In this document: in pieces, positions 53,816-64,000 of the stretch
How the letters are laid out: every line of letters begins with the position of its first letter
Numbering within the stretch: the first letter of the stretch is position 1
From: Cafeteria roenbergensis
Lineage: Eukaryota; Sar; Bigyra; Bicosoecida; Cafeteriaceae
NCBI GenBank assembly: GCA_008330645.1
Contig: VLTN01000026.1
Span: 248,001 to 312,000 of the forward strand
DNA length: 64,000 nt
Reading direction: 5' to 3'
Translations under genes and position numbers: made by a program
Notes under the pieces: generated by a model
What the model was told of the DNA's origin: nothing
What the model saw: the letters and a program-made list of their open reading frames with translations, nothing else
The model's database searches: none

Positions 53816-56800
53816 TCACGACTTGCCGTCCCGCTTGGCCATCGACGCCGCCGATGCCCCGTGGCGCTCCGCTGACTTGACCGCGCGGAGGACCGCAGCC
53901 ACGATGGTTTCGCGGTGGACTGGCTTGGTCATCACCCCGACAGCGCCACGCCGCATGAATCCCTCGCGGATTTCGTCGACGGCATTGCCAGTGCAGCCTT
54001 CGACGCGCACACTGGACATTGCGCGCTCTACAGGGTCCGAGCTCGTCCGGTACCGGAGCAGCGCGTCGAGGAAGCCGAATCCGTCCATGACGGGCATGTC
54101 GCGGTCCAGCACGACGAGGGAGCAGCCGGAGGGAACACCGCTGGCCCAGGGCGCGCCGGCCGCCCTGCCGGACTCCTCAGCCTCTGCAGCCAGCCGCAGC
54201 GTCCGAGCGGCGATGGCCCGCAGCTGAGCGAGGCCCTGCTGGCCGTCTGCAGCTTCGGCAACCGTTGCACCGGACGACGCGCACGCTCGCGCCAAGAGCA
54301 GGCGGTTGACCGGGACGTCCTCCACCACGAGGACAGTGTGCCCTGCTGCTGGCTTGGCCCGGGGCTTGCGCGAGCTGAGCCCGCTGTCGCCGGGCCGGGC
54401 GCGGCCGGACCCGCGCGATGACCGCTGCGCCCTGGCCTCCGCTCTGCGCCGGCGCCTCTCTCCGCGGTCTTGGGCTGGAGCCGTTGCAGCGCCAGTCACG
54501 CTGGAGCGGGGACGGTGCGAGTGCTGCTGGCTCTCTGCGTCGCTTGATGCTGTCTCTGCGGCCGACTCCACGCCGCTCTTCGCCGATCCTCCCGAAAGGC
54601 GCGTCGAGCGGGACCGGCCAGGCTGGCTCCGCGCTGCAGTCGTGCCGGCCTGCTCCTGTTCGCCAGCAGCTGGCGAGTCGCGTGGGCCCGGCTGCTGATC
54701 AGCAGCCGAAGGGCGGCCAGGCGCGCCTTGCCCACCACAGTCGTCGAGAGCCCTTGCATCGTCCATTCCGACTGCTGCCTTCCTGACGGCTGCGACGACT
54801 GGCGGTCGCCTGGCTGGCGGGACGGGGCCCGCCAGGCGCAAGCTCGACAGCGTCGCCGGCGAGGCGCCAGCAGCAGGGGCACCGGTCAGCGGGCTGGTTG
54901 CGGCCGTCGGCGGCGCCTTGCCGGAGCCCGACCACTCCTTCTCGGGCAAGTGAGCACTTCCGGCGCCGCTCCGGCGCTGGCTTGTGCGCCCGTGGTCCTC
55001 AGGGGCGGTGTGCGGAGCTTGGAAGCAGGCTCCGCTCTCGCCCGAGAGCGGGTAGGTGCCGGACCCTGCCGAGGTCCCCGCGGAGTCGTCTGCGAGCAGA
55101 AGCTCAGCAGGCGACTTGACCCCTCGTCGCTGGGCAAGCGCCCTGGCCTCCGCCGACGGGCGCTTGGCTGCTCTGCTTTCTGCTCGCGAGTACAGCGATG
55201 CTTCCGACGCGTCGCAGCCTGGGGCGCTGCCGTCGTAGCGGCGGGAGCCGTAGTCGACGGCGCTCTGGCTGTCGTTGGAGGCCACTGCGCTGGTCAGGTC
55301 ACGGTTTTCGCTGCTCGACACCCCAGCATCGGCGTCTGGTTCGGTCGGCCGGGAGCCGCGGTGCGCTGCCACACGGGTCGGCGGCATTTGCCCAGGCCGA
55401 ACGGGGTCCGGGAGGGGCGAGTCTTCGCTCTCGAGCTGCTCCGCGCTGGACGTTACTTCGCCCTGGGTCGCCAGCACCGACACCTCCCTGGCTTGTCTGC
55501 GTCGAGCAGCGCTGCCTCGCGAGTCAGATGGCTCTGAGCTGCAGGGGCCATGCAAGGCCCTGCCGCGAGTGGGCCCGGCGTCGCTGTCAGAGAAGTCGTG
55601 CGTTTGGGGCGGAGCTGCGGCCACAGGCTCCGCGTCAGGGGTGAGGCTGGCTGTGCCTGCCGCGTCCACCGTCGTGAGGCGCCCAGACGCGGACGTTTCC
55701 GTCAGAGCCGCGGCTCGCTGTGCGCTCCGAGTGGCACCTCCGTCAGTCAGGGTACCGGCTCCAGCATCACAAGGCTGGCGCGCTGCCCCGCGGCCGGCGC
55801 CTGTGGACGCCAGCGGGGCGGGGACGGGGGCGGGGCCTTGAGGCAAGGCTGGAGACCTGCTGCTAGCTGGTGGCGCAGCGGCTGCGTCGCTCGCTGCCTC
55901 GTCAGCAGGGCGTGGCGACGACGACACGGGCGCACTGCTTGGCTGGTCTCGAGACCCGGCGCTCGGCGCGGCTTTCCCCTGCACGGCAGCTGTTGCAGCG
56001 CCTTGCGCGGACGGCGGGCGCAGGCCAGCCGTTGCAGCATGCCCCTGCTCGCTGAGAGGCGACCGTCGCCGGCTTCCGCTTCCGAGCTTCCCGTTGCGGA
56101 CGCCGGCAGCCTGAGCGGCCGCTCTCTTCGTTGGCACGCCAGAGGGGGGACCGTCGGCGGGGCAGGTCATGCACACTGCCGATGAGCTGAGCATGGTTCG
56201 AGGCGACACCGAGCTGGCAGAGCTGGCAACCCCGGGCGTGGCGCTGTGTTCGAGACCGGACAGCCCGCCGGACACGTGCTGCGGCTGCTGGTCTGCGGCT
56301 CCGAGTGCTGGCCCACTGATGCGGACATGCAGGGCCTTGCCAGCCTCGGCGAGTCCGCCCAAGTCTCCGAACTGCGTGTCCGCTCCGCGCTTGGCTGGCC
56401 GAGACTTCGCGCTGGTCGTCGGCCCGCTGGCGGACGCGCTGCTCCTCCTGCGCTGCCCCGGCCGTTGCGACGAAGGGACCGGGTGCGGCGAAGTTTCGCC
56501 AGCTTCGTCGCTTCGCCTTCCTCCAGTGGCGCTGCCTGGAAGAAGCGACTGGCCGAGGCCATAGCAAGCGTCCTGGTCTCCGGCAGTGGCCCGGCGGGCA
56601 GAGCCGCGCTTCTGGCCGAAGACCGACGCAGTAGCGGGGCTGAGCGGGTAGGTGGTGTGGGACGACAGGGACATCGCAGTGTCCACCGCTCGGACAGCGC
56701 CAACCTCATCCGCGGCGGTCGCGGCATCTGCCGAGGCTGCCGCAGGGGCTGGCTGCGTGGACCCACCGCTGCTGGGGTCCACGGCCGCTGCTGCTGCTGC

Positions 56801-59800
56801 GCTCGGCACTCGCTCACCAGCATGGCCAACTGCCGAAGGAGGTCTGTGCCCCGCGGGGCTAGGCCGCGAATCGCCCCTCGAGGCGCGAGGGCTTGCCTGT
56901 CTGCGAGGCGACTCGGCCTTGCGTCCGGAGCGGAGAGGAGGCGGAGGCTTGGGCCCAGAGGACGACCCTCGAGAGCCAGTGCTGTCGTGTGGAGACTGCG
57001 AAGACGACCGGCGCCGCCCGTTGCCGGGCAGTCTGGCTGAGCTCTTGCCTTCAATTCTCATGACGCGCGAGTCCCCGCCAGCAGAGCCACTCCGGCGCGG
57101 AAGCCGGAACGAAGCAGTTGGCGGCAGGGGCTCGTCGTCGACAACGACGGAGGCGTGTGGCGAGCCTGACACCACCGCAAGCCCTGCAAGCACCTCCGGG
57201 GTTCCCCCTCTGGCAGAGTGGTCCAGACCGTCCCGCGCCGGAAGCCGTTCATCTGCGCTCGTGGATCCCCTGAGCTCGTCAATCCGCGCGGCGCCGATTC
57301 TCAGCGGGGTCATTGATGCGCTTCCCCGGGCATGGCGCGCCGCGTGCCCAAGGCGGTCCAGGCCTGTCAAGGAGCCGCTGGTCACCACGCCCCCAGAGGC
57401 GCTCCCCTGCGTGTTGGCCAAGGACGAGGTCGTTTCGACCATTCCAGAGTCGCTGGGCGCATGGCTGGCGCGTCCACGCTGGCGCGACCCTGGCCTGCTC
57501 GTGGAGCCTGAGCCGCCTGAGCTGCGATGGTGCCTGGTGGACTCGCCAGCCGGGCGGCCCCGACCCCCAGCGCCCTTGGTGCTTTCGACACTGCCGGCGC
57601 GGCTGGCAGCTCTGCTTCCCCTGTTGGACGCGCGCCCGGGGTTGCGAGCCCTGTGGGCAGCTGCATCTTCGTCGCCAGCAGAGCCTCCCCCAGCGCCAAC
57701 TGTGTGCGACGACCCGAAGCTTGCAGGAACAGCTCCCCACACTGACGGCATCGTGCTGCCTCGCAGAGCTGGGCTTGCGCCAGAAAGGCGCGAGCTGAGC
57801 CACCCCGAAGTCTGAGGCCGCTGGGGACCGCAGTTGCCCGAAGAGGCCAGCGTCGGAGAGCCGTTCTGCTGGTCTCCAGGCCCCACTCCGCTCACTGTCC
57901 CGCGGGTGCCCCAGTGAGTCGACTGGCTGCCTGAGCCGAGGCGGGCCAGCCGCTCGTGGTGTGGCAGGAAGCTTTGATCATGGGATTCACGCAGATGGTT
58001 GCGGCCACTGGCGGGCGGCTCCGTCCGCACCGAGTCGGAGTGGCCGATGGCAGGGTCGGTAGCCATCCTGGACCCGATCGCGGGGTGCTTGAGATGCTGG
58101 TGGCGGGGATCCTGTGCCAGCAGCGCGACGGCGCCAGCGGCTGCAGGCCGGGCGCTTGGACTAGGCAGCTGAAAGCTGGCCCCTTGAGACGCTGCTCCCC
58201 AGTCGCTGATGCTTGGGTCGGGGCCGGCAAGGTGGCCGCCCTCCACACCGGAAGTCTTGCCAACTGCGGACGCAAGCAGCGTGCTTCCACTCACTGCGTC
58301 TGGACTGAGCCCTGAGCTCCGCTCGCGCGGCAGCGCGCTGTCGCTGTCCTTGTCCGGCTTCAGCATCGCCCGTTGCGCTGGCAAGTGCCTGCCGCCCCCC
58401 CCCACGCTGCCGGCGGCGCCACTGTCTTGAATGTCAAAGGCGCGGTGCCGGCCCTTGGCCTCCACCGACGGAGTGCGCAAAATGGACCCCGTTGGCGCCT
58501 TGGTTCGGCGATGTGCGGGCTCGAACTCTCCCGGAACAGGCGCCAACGGCGAGCACCCACCTCCGTGTCCCGGGCTCCCGGAGTGTCCCCGCGCTTCCCT
58601 GCGCGTTTGGCGTGTCCCTGCTGCCTGCCTCGGAGAGAGCTCCTCCATTCCGATCACCCCGGCTCGTCTGCTCGCGGACGCACGCGGAGCGGACGCAGCT
58701 GGCTCGGCTACCGGAAAGTTGGCAATGGCGGATCCGTCCTGCTTGGCATCTGACGCCGACCGAGGCATGAAGCTGCTGCCGATTCGATGTGCTGGCGAGT
58801 GGCTGTCAAAGCCTCGCGACTGCTGCCTTCCCACTCCCCACCCCGTCTCCGTGGAAGCCCGGGTGGTGGCCGGATGGGTGTCGGAGTGAGTTGGTCGGAC
58901 TGCGACTGGCACAGCAAACCAAAACACGGAGCCACGGGCCCGGCTCGGAGCGAGAGGTTCGATTGAGCCAAAGGCATCGCCCGAGCTGTGCATCCGAGCC
59001 CCAACCTGCGACGTAGAGTCAGAGGGCCCCGTGGCCTGAAGCGCCGCCGCTGGGACAACCGTCTGCGTTGTTGTGGCGGCTCCGATGAGCTCGGGGAGCC
59101 CAGTGAAGCTGGTGCCGCCGCTGATGGCGCCGTGCTTTGAGCGAGCGTCGCAGCGCTCGGTCACGCTTGGTCCGACAGTCGTCTCGCTGTCGTCAACCAT
59201 TCCAAGGGGCGTGGCCTTTGCTTTGGAGGCGACGGCAGCAACCCTCACTGGCGCGACCAGACGCCGTTTTTGCGGCCGCACCGGTGCTTCGGTGGACGAG
59301 GAAGTCCTACTCTGCTGGTTCCGAAGTCCCGTTGCGTCACTGTCCATTGCATCGCTTCGTGCCGAGCTACCACCCTCGTTGGAGCTGAGGGGCACCCCTG
59401 AGTGCCCTCTCGTGCCTTGGTGGCGGCGGGTCGTTGGTGCGGACTCATCTTCGTCTGCACGACGCGTTAGCGGGGCATGGGCCCCCTCGTCCACTCCTGC
59501 GGCGCCAAAGGCTACGGTGTTGGGGGCATGGCCGACTGTTCCACCCATGGCGTGCGCGAGGGCGGCACATACAGCCAGTCCAAGCCCCGTTCCGACGCCC
59601 TTGGTTCCTACGCCCGCATCGACTTGGGCGAATGCGCGAAACAGGTTGACACGGTCCGCCTCTTCCACGCCGACCCCCTGGTCCACGGCCTGCACCACGA
59701 GTACCATCGGCTGCCAACGGCTTCCTGAAGTTGGAGAGCCGGCGTGCACGGCAGACGATCCAGCCCGCATGCTCCCGCCAAACGCCGAGTGCCCCAACGA

Positions 59801-62493
59801 AGTGGCGCTCCCGGATGCCTGCGGCCCCCCCGTTGTGTTGTCCCGCTCTGATGAAGCCTCCCAGGACGAGGGCGGAACCATTGCAAGGGAGCGGCGCCCC
59901 ACCTCGCGAACCAGCTCGTTGAGTGCAGGTACCACGAGCGCTGGAAGCGGGATGCGCGTTGGCTCCTGGCCGAGGGGTCCTGCGTCGGCAACAGTATTGG
60001 GCACGATGGAGGCTCGCGTGTAGCGCGGTGCCTCTGCTGGCCGACTGCGTTCCACGGGCCGCCCGTACCGAAGGGAGCCAAACGCCGGAGCGTATCCAGG
60101 CGCGGCAAGCTTCGGCGCGCGAGTTGCGCCGCCGGGCTTGCGGCGTTGGAGATGGACGACAAGTCGGGCGGGTCGGCCAGCACCAAACTTGATCGAGTTG
60201 GAGGCAAAATTTGCACAAATCTGCAATCGCACAGGGCACAGAAGGGAGCGGCAAGCACTTGAGATTGGGCAACGCCAGCGCGCATGCTGTCCGAGGAATG
60301 GGGCCGGGGAAACCCGCAGCGGGCCGACGAGCACATGCCCGAGCCGCTCCCTCCCCACCACAGCCACGCTCTCACCTGTGTCAATCGTGCATGGTCAACG
60401 AAGACGTCCACCCCAGCCATGCTGACTGCATCGATGATGTCAAGATCCTTGGCTCCCGCGGCGCTCGACCCGAGACTGGTCCCGCCTCCCTCAAACATGG
60501 AACGCACCGGGCCAAGCAGGTCGCGACCGCGCACCCACGTGGGCCGAAGGCTGCCTGCCCCGCGCTGCAGCGAGCTTTCCAGTGTGAGCACATCGTCCAG
60601 CACCGCACGCGCTGCGCCAAGGCTGTTCTGCAAAATCTCGAGCATTGCAGCCGCGTCTGGGTTCATCAACCCGTCCTCGACGGCCAGCGTAATGTCCTCG
60701 TTGAGTTCATCTGCAGCGAGCTGGGCAGCGTTGAGCGGCACTCTTGTGGAGTGGGAAATGTAGCCGGTGAATGCCCGGAGCGTCTCCCCCGACTCCTGGA
60801 GCTGCGTCCGCGTCGCCTTGGCCGCCAGGGCCTGAATGACTCCGCTCAAAAGGAAAATGAGCGCCGGAAAGTAGACTGAGAGGGTGATGGCCACTGGGAT
60901 CGAAGCCTGCCGGCCAAACGACGCGATTGGTCCGGTGGGAAACATTGAAATGGCAAAATGAGCAAATGCTGCGACGAAGAGAAGAGTCGTGAGAGAGTCC
61001 GGTTGGTGAATCGCAGACGCGATCGAAATGCATGCCTGCTTCCACCGCCTGCCCTTTCGCACGCAGCGACGCCAGCCACGGCCCCTGCAGAAGCACCTGA
61101 AGCAGTTGTGGTCAGGATGGTGCCTGACGCGAGAGCTGCGCCGCCACGTTCGAGAGCCGACCGGCTGCGAGGCAGCGCCCGGTGCCAGCGCGGCGTGAAT
61201 CGAAGACAGCTTGGGAGTCATGATGGTCTGGTGGGACCGGGACTCCATCTGCGAGCTCGCCGTCGAGCAGCCGCACACTGTCGCAAGCGTTGCGACGCGC
61301 GAGCTTGGCCTGGCCGCGCGGGACCATGCCAGAAAGGCCAGGACAAAGTAGGCGAGCCCTGATCGGACCAGCGTCAGCGGGTAGGAGGAGCCTTGCGAAG
61401 GAGCCTCCGCTCCAACGAGGGACGGAAAGTACGTCGACGGGGACACTGTGGTGTGGATGATGGCTGCAAGCATCGCCACGCGGGAAGGGGTGACGCAGCT
61501 TACGTACGTGCAGGTCGGCGGGAGGCGGCTTGCGAAGCCCAATAGAGACGTCCTGGCGCCTCGGGCTTTTGCCACACTGTCCGTGTCCGGGTCGTCGTCG
61601 TCGGATGAGACATGGGCCCGCCCGCCCCCCGTCGCGCTGCTCCTGTGTCCGGACTGGCTCCTGGCCGCTTTGCCACTGAGGTGCCTCTTGCGCGCGCACG
61701 AGATGCAATGCTGGGCGGGTGGCTCCGTGGGCGTGGCCGCAATGACACCGGCAACAGCCAACGCGCCGAGAGCCGTCGCAGCGACGGCCATGCCGTCCGC
61801 TGGGAACAGACACGCCAGCAGCTCATCCAAGCGCGGCGGTTCCAGCTGCCCGCTGGAAAACTGGCGGTGAAGCTCCATTGGGGTGGAGCGCATCGTCCAC
61901 TCTGTCGGCCAGGCGCTGGCATTGGGCCCGGCAATGAGAGAGGCGAGGGCAGCTGTCAAGTTTTGCCGGCACGGCTCCGGCAAGGCCGAGGCCTCCCATT
62001 CCCGCGTCCAAACCACCGCGGAGCCGGACAAGAGCGCAAGCCCGGCGATGATGGCGCTGAAGAGGCTTGACATGCCCAAGACGACCGCCGCGCGGGTTGA
62101 GATTGCGCTAGTCCCGCGCGCGCAGCACGCGAAGGCCAAGAGTGTGACGGGCGTCACGATGGAGATGGCGCCCGCCGCCATGTGCGCCGGAAACAAGGAC
62201 TCGATGGCAGCCATCAGGGCAGCGGAGTACTGCACCAAGCGGTCTGCCACCTTGGGGTGGATGAACGGATGAGCGGCCAGCTGGTGACACACCGGCACGA
62301 CGGCGTTCCGCAAGCGCTCCGAACCGGCAGCCCAGCGCGGGTTGTACGCCGTCGGGTCGAACCACGCGATGACCGCAGTCGCGACACCGCTCACGACGAG
62401 GAACAGGCAGGAAAGGACGAACACGGTGTCCAGGGCGCAGCAGTTGGTGTCTGCGACGCGCTTGCGCTGCGAGGCCGCGCTCGACTGAGGCAT
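53816..62493 (-). CDS. Membrane-bound hybrid histidine kinase 3
   Basis: Exons complement(60376-62493) and complement(53816-60220), with a 155-nt intron in phase 0 (CAG|GTGAGA, TTGCAG|ATT), give 2,840 aa. The splice brings the DHp region to the N-box (ICANFASNSIKF, N710/N714). The N-terminal 560 residues have multiple hydrophobic segments, including VFVLSCLFLVVSGVATAVIA. The H-box is GYISHSTRVPLNA (H581). G1 is VDQGVGV, and G2 is GTGLGLAVCAALAHAMGG. A Ser/Gly/Arg-rich region of about 1,800 residues separates the ATPase domain from a complete receiver with VVEDVPVN, D2745 (LDRDMPVMDG) and K2805 (MTKPV). The frame is open upstream to 62682 without an ATG, so an upstream exon is possible. The design matches kinases 1 and 2, but without DNA-level identity. 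It is divergent from TMTC. Confidence 0.88.
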
Positions 62494-62941
62494 GACCAGC
62501 TGCGGCTTCCGAGCCGCGAGGCTTCCAGTCCAGCCCTCGCCCGGTGGGCCTGGCCTTGGCAGGCGCTCGCCCTGCCTGGAGCGCGCCAATGGGCGGAACG
62601 ACTCGGGCAGCTGACGTCTTGAGTGCCGCGGGCTTCCCTCCTCACGAGACGGACTTTCGATGTCAATCGGGGAGGGGGGCAAAGCGGGTCACAGCGGTCC
62701 GCAGTGATTCGTCAAGTGAACGACGAACCGGGTCGCAAAGTGCAGAGCAGTCACCCCCGCTCCGTCCTGCTCATTTCGGAGCCAAGTCAAGTGAGGGCGC
62801 ACAGCTCGCACGCGTCAGCGGGCGGGCCGTCGCGTGGGGCCTCGGCTTCTGCGTGGTCTTGATTTCAGCCCCTTGGCCCACCGGAGGGCTCCGCGCGTGC
62901 GCTTTCGGGCGTGCGGTCCGTCCACCCAACGCGGCGTCAGC
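62494..62941. promoter_or_regulatory. Divergent region between kinase 3 and TMTC
   Basis: This 448 bp lies between the two start codons. The part from 62494 to 62682 is open in frame with kinase 3 and reads as Ser/Arg/Pro-rich protein-like sequence, so it may be coding if an upstream exon exists. The remainder is the likely two-way promoter. Confidence 0.4.
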
Positions 62942-64000
62942 ATGACGGGGCAAGCGATGGTGGCTGCTGCGGCCGCCGTGACCGCAGTCCTTGCGCACTT
63001 CGCCAGCATTGACAACAAGTGGGCATACGACGACAAGGTTGCCATTCAAACCAACCCGGACGTGGTGGGGCGTGAGTTTGCGTTGGGGAGCCGCTCGGCT
63101 CCAAACTCCGTCCCCCTCGCAGCTGGCGCACGCCGGGGCCGGGGCCCAGCCCCACCTGCCCCGCGAAGTTTGGCGAGTGGGAAAAGGCCTGCTCGCGTGG
63201 CCCTGGCCTCGTGGGTCACTTGGGGCGGGCAGGCGCTCGGTGTGTGCTCTCCAACGCCAGATTTCTTTGCCGCGGGCGCAGCTGGCGGCCACCCCGGAGC
63301 CTCTCGCTGTGGCAGGTGGCCCTTGTGAGGCAGCTCTTGGTGTTCGCCCCGCCAGGCCGTGACGCGCGTCCTGGTCTCGCGCGCCCGCTCGTGTCCGCGC
63401 ATCGCAGATCGTCCGCTGCTGGAGGCCTTCTCGAATGACTTCTGGGGGCACTCGCTCCGGCCCAAGTCTGCGGCCGAAGACCCCAATGCCAACATGTCTT
63501 GGTGGTCGCACCACTCGTACCGCCCCCTGACTATTCTGTCCTTCCGAGCCAACGTCGAGATGGCGCAGCCGACTGGGCTCCGGGGCGCCGCACACGTTTT
63601 CCACGCGACCAACATCCTGATCCAGGCAGCCGCGTGCGCCGCCGTGGTCCCGCTCCTGACGGCCTTGACGGGGCTGCAGCCCGTGCCTCGGGGCGGCAAA
63701 CACGGCGTGGCTACCTCCCCCGGCAGAGCCGGAGCCCCTCGCGAAGCGGACCGGGCGCAGCTCGGCCTGGAGCCTGACGCGGGAGCCGAGCTGCTTGCTC
63801 GGCCACGCCCCAGCCAGGCAGACCCTGCCTCCAGTGCGGGCGGCACTCTTGCGGGACGCGCGCTTGCGTGGCTTCGCCGCTGGACGTCGCCGCGGCCGGC
63901 CGTCGACTCGCTGAGGCCATCCGCCCTGACCGTGGTGGCAGCCGTGCTCTTCGCCGCGCACCCCATCCACGTCGAGTCCGTCGCAAACGCGACGCACAGG
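62942..64000 (+). CDS. TMTC-type O-mannosyltransferase, 5' part
   Basis: Only the 5' part is in the window: exon 62942-63071, a 336-nt intron (GTGAGT/TCGCAG, phase 1), then an exon from 63408 that runs off the right edge. TMTC proteins are ER multi-pass GT-C enzymes with C-terminal TPRs, and animal members O-mannosylate cadherins. The N-terminus has a hydrophobic helix followed by the acidic-loop signature KWAYDDKVAIQTNPDV. Across the splice come EAFSNDFWG, SYRPLTILSFRAN, a predicted helix (ILIQAAACAAVVPLLTAL), a roughly 90-residue low-complexity loop not usual for the family, and FAAHPIHVESVAN. The catalytic DD pair is present. The TPR region is beyond the window. The start ATG has A at -3. 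Confidence 0.88.

Noticed and set aside
1-64000. Mobile elements, virus-like elements, CRISPR arrays, tRNA and rRNA genes
   Set aside because: No transposase, integrase, reverse transcriptase, capsid or terminal repeat signature, no regular spacer array, and no tRNA B-box or rRNA core sequence was recognised by eye. A tRNAscan or repeat search would be the decisive test.

Overview
The window is nuclear DNA from a very GC-rich microbial eukaryote. The case for a eukaryote is direct: most genes are split by short spliceosomal introns (127-425 nt), and the products include a spliceosome factor (CWC25), a Golgi stacking protein (GRASP), an SSU-processome nuclease (FCF1/UTP24), a lysosomal MFSD1-type transporter and a TMTC O-mannosyltransferase. 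Many-EGF secreted proteins and membrane-bound hybrid histidine kinases together suggest a protist, perhaps a heterotrophic stramenopile such as a bicosoecid. That placement is inference. All 14 introns placed with confidence start GTGAG and end GCAG, which served as the working splice rule.

Layout, left to right. A CAP-Gly-like protein with a long low-complexity tail (365-5811, +) is followed by two tandem hybrid histidine kinases (6476-11224 and 12083-19327, +). Next comes a divergent pair: a small Cys-rich secreted/anchored protein (19689-20617, -) and an MFSD1-like transporter (20825-24279, +). FCF1 follows (24724-25738, +). An EF-hand lysophospholipid acyltransferase (26132-29583, -) and a cadherin-like/EGF secreted protein (29968-34937, -) precede GRASP (35804-37635, +). 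A minus-strand block then runs from 37953 to 62493: an unrecognised 754-aa protein, CWC25, a FANCM-type helicase, WDR89 and a third hybrid histidine kinase. The start of a TMTC gene (62942 to the window end, +) closes the window.

The most striking signal is in the tandem kinases. Two short stretches of their ATPase domain are almost identical in DNA (347/348 and 256/258 bases), while the linker between them and the rest of both genes, including the H-box, is fully diverged. This looks like repeated gene conversion confined to catalytic segments. All three kinases share an unusual build: a multi-pass membrane sensor without a known ligand domain, and catalytic and receiver domains interrupted by long disordered insertions, while the key residues are kept.

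The genes do not form an operon-like set. Most are housekeeping genes of unrelated pathways. One tentative link is that a secretory-pathway O-mannosyltransferase (TMTC), a Golgi stacking protein and a secreted cadherin-like/EGF protein lie in the same window. No transposon, virus-like element, rRNA, tRNA or CRISPR array was recognised. Because the DNA is so GC-rich, long open frames occur on both strands; these were treated as shadows unless family motifs or splicing supported them.
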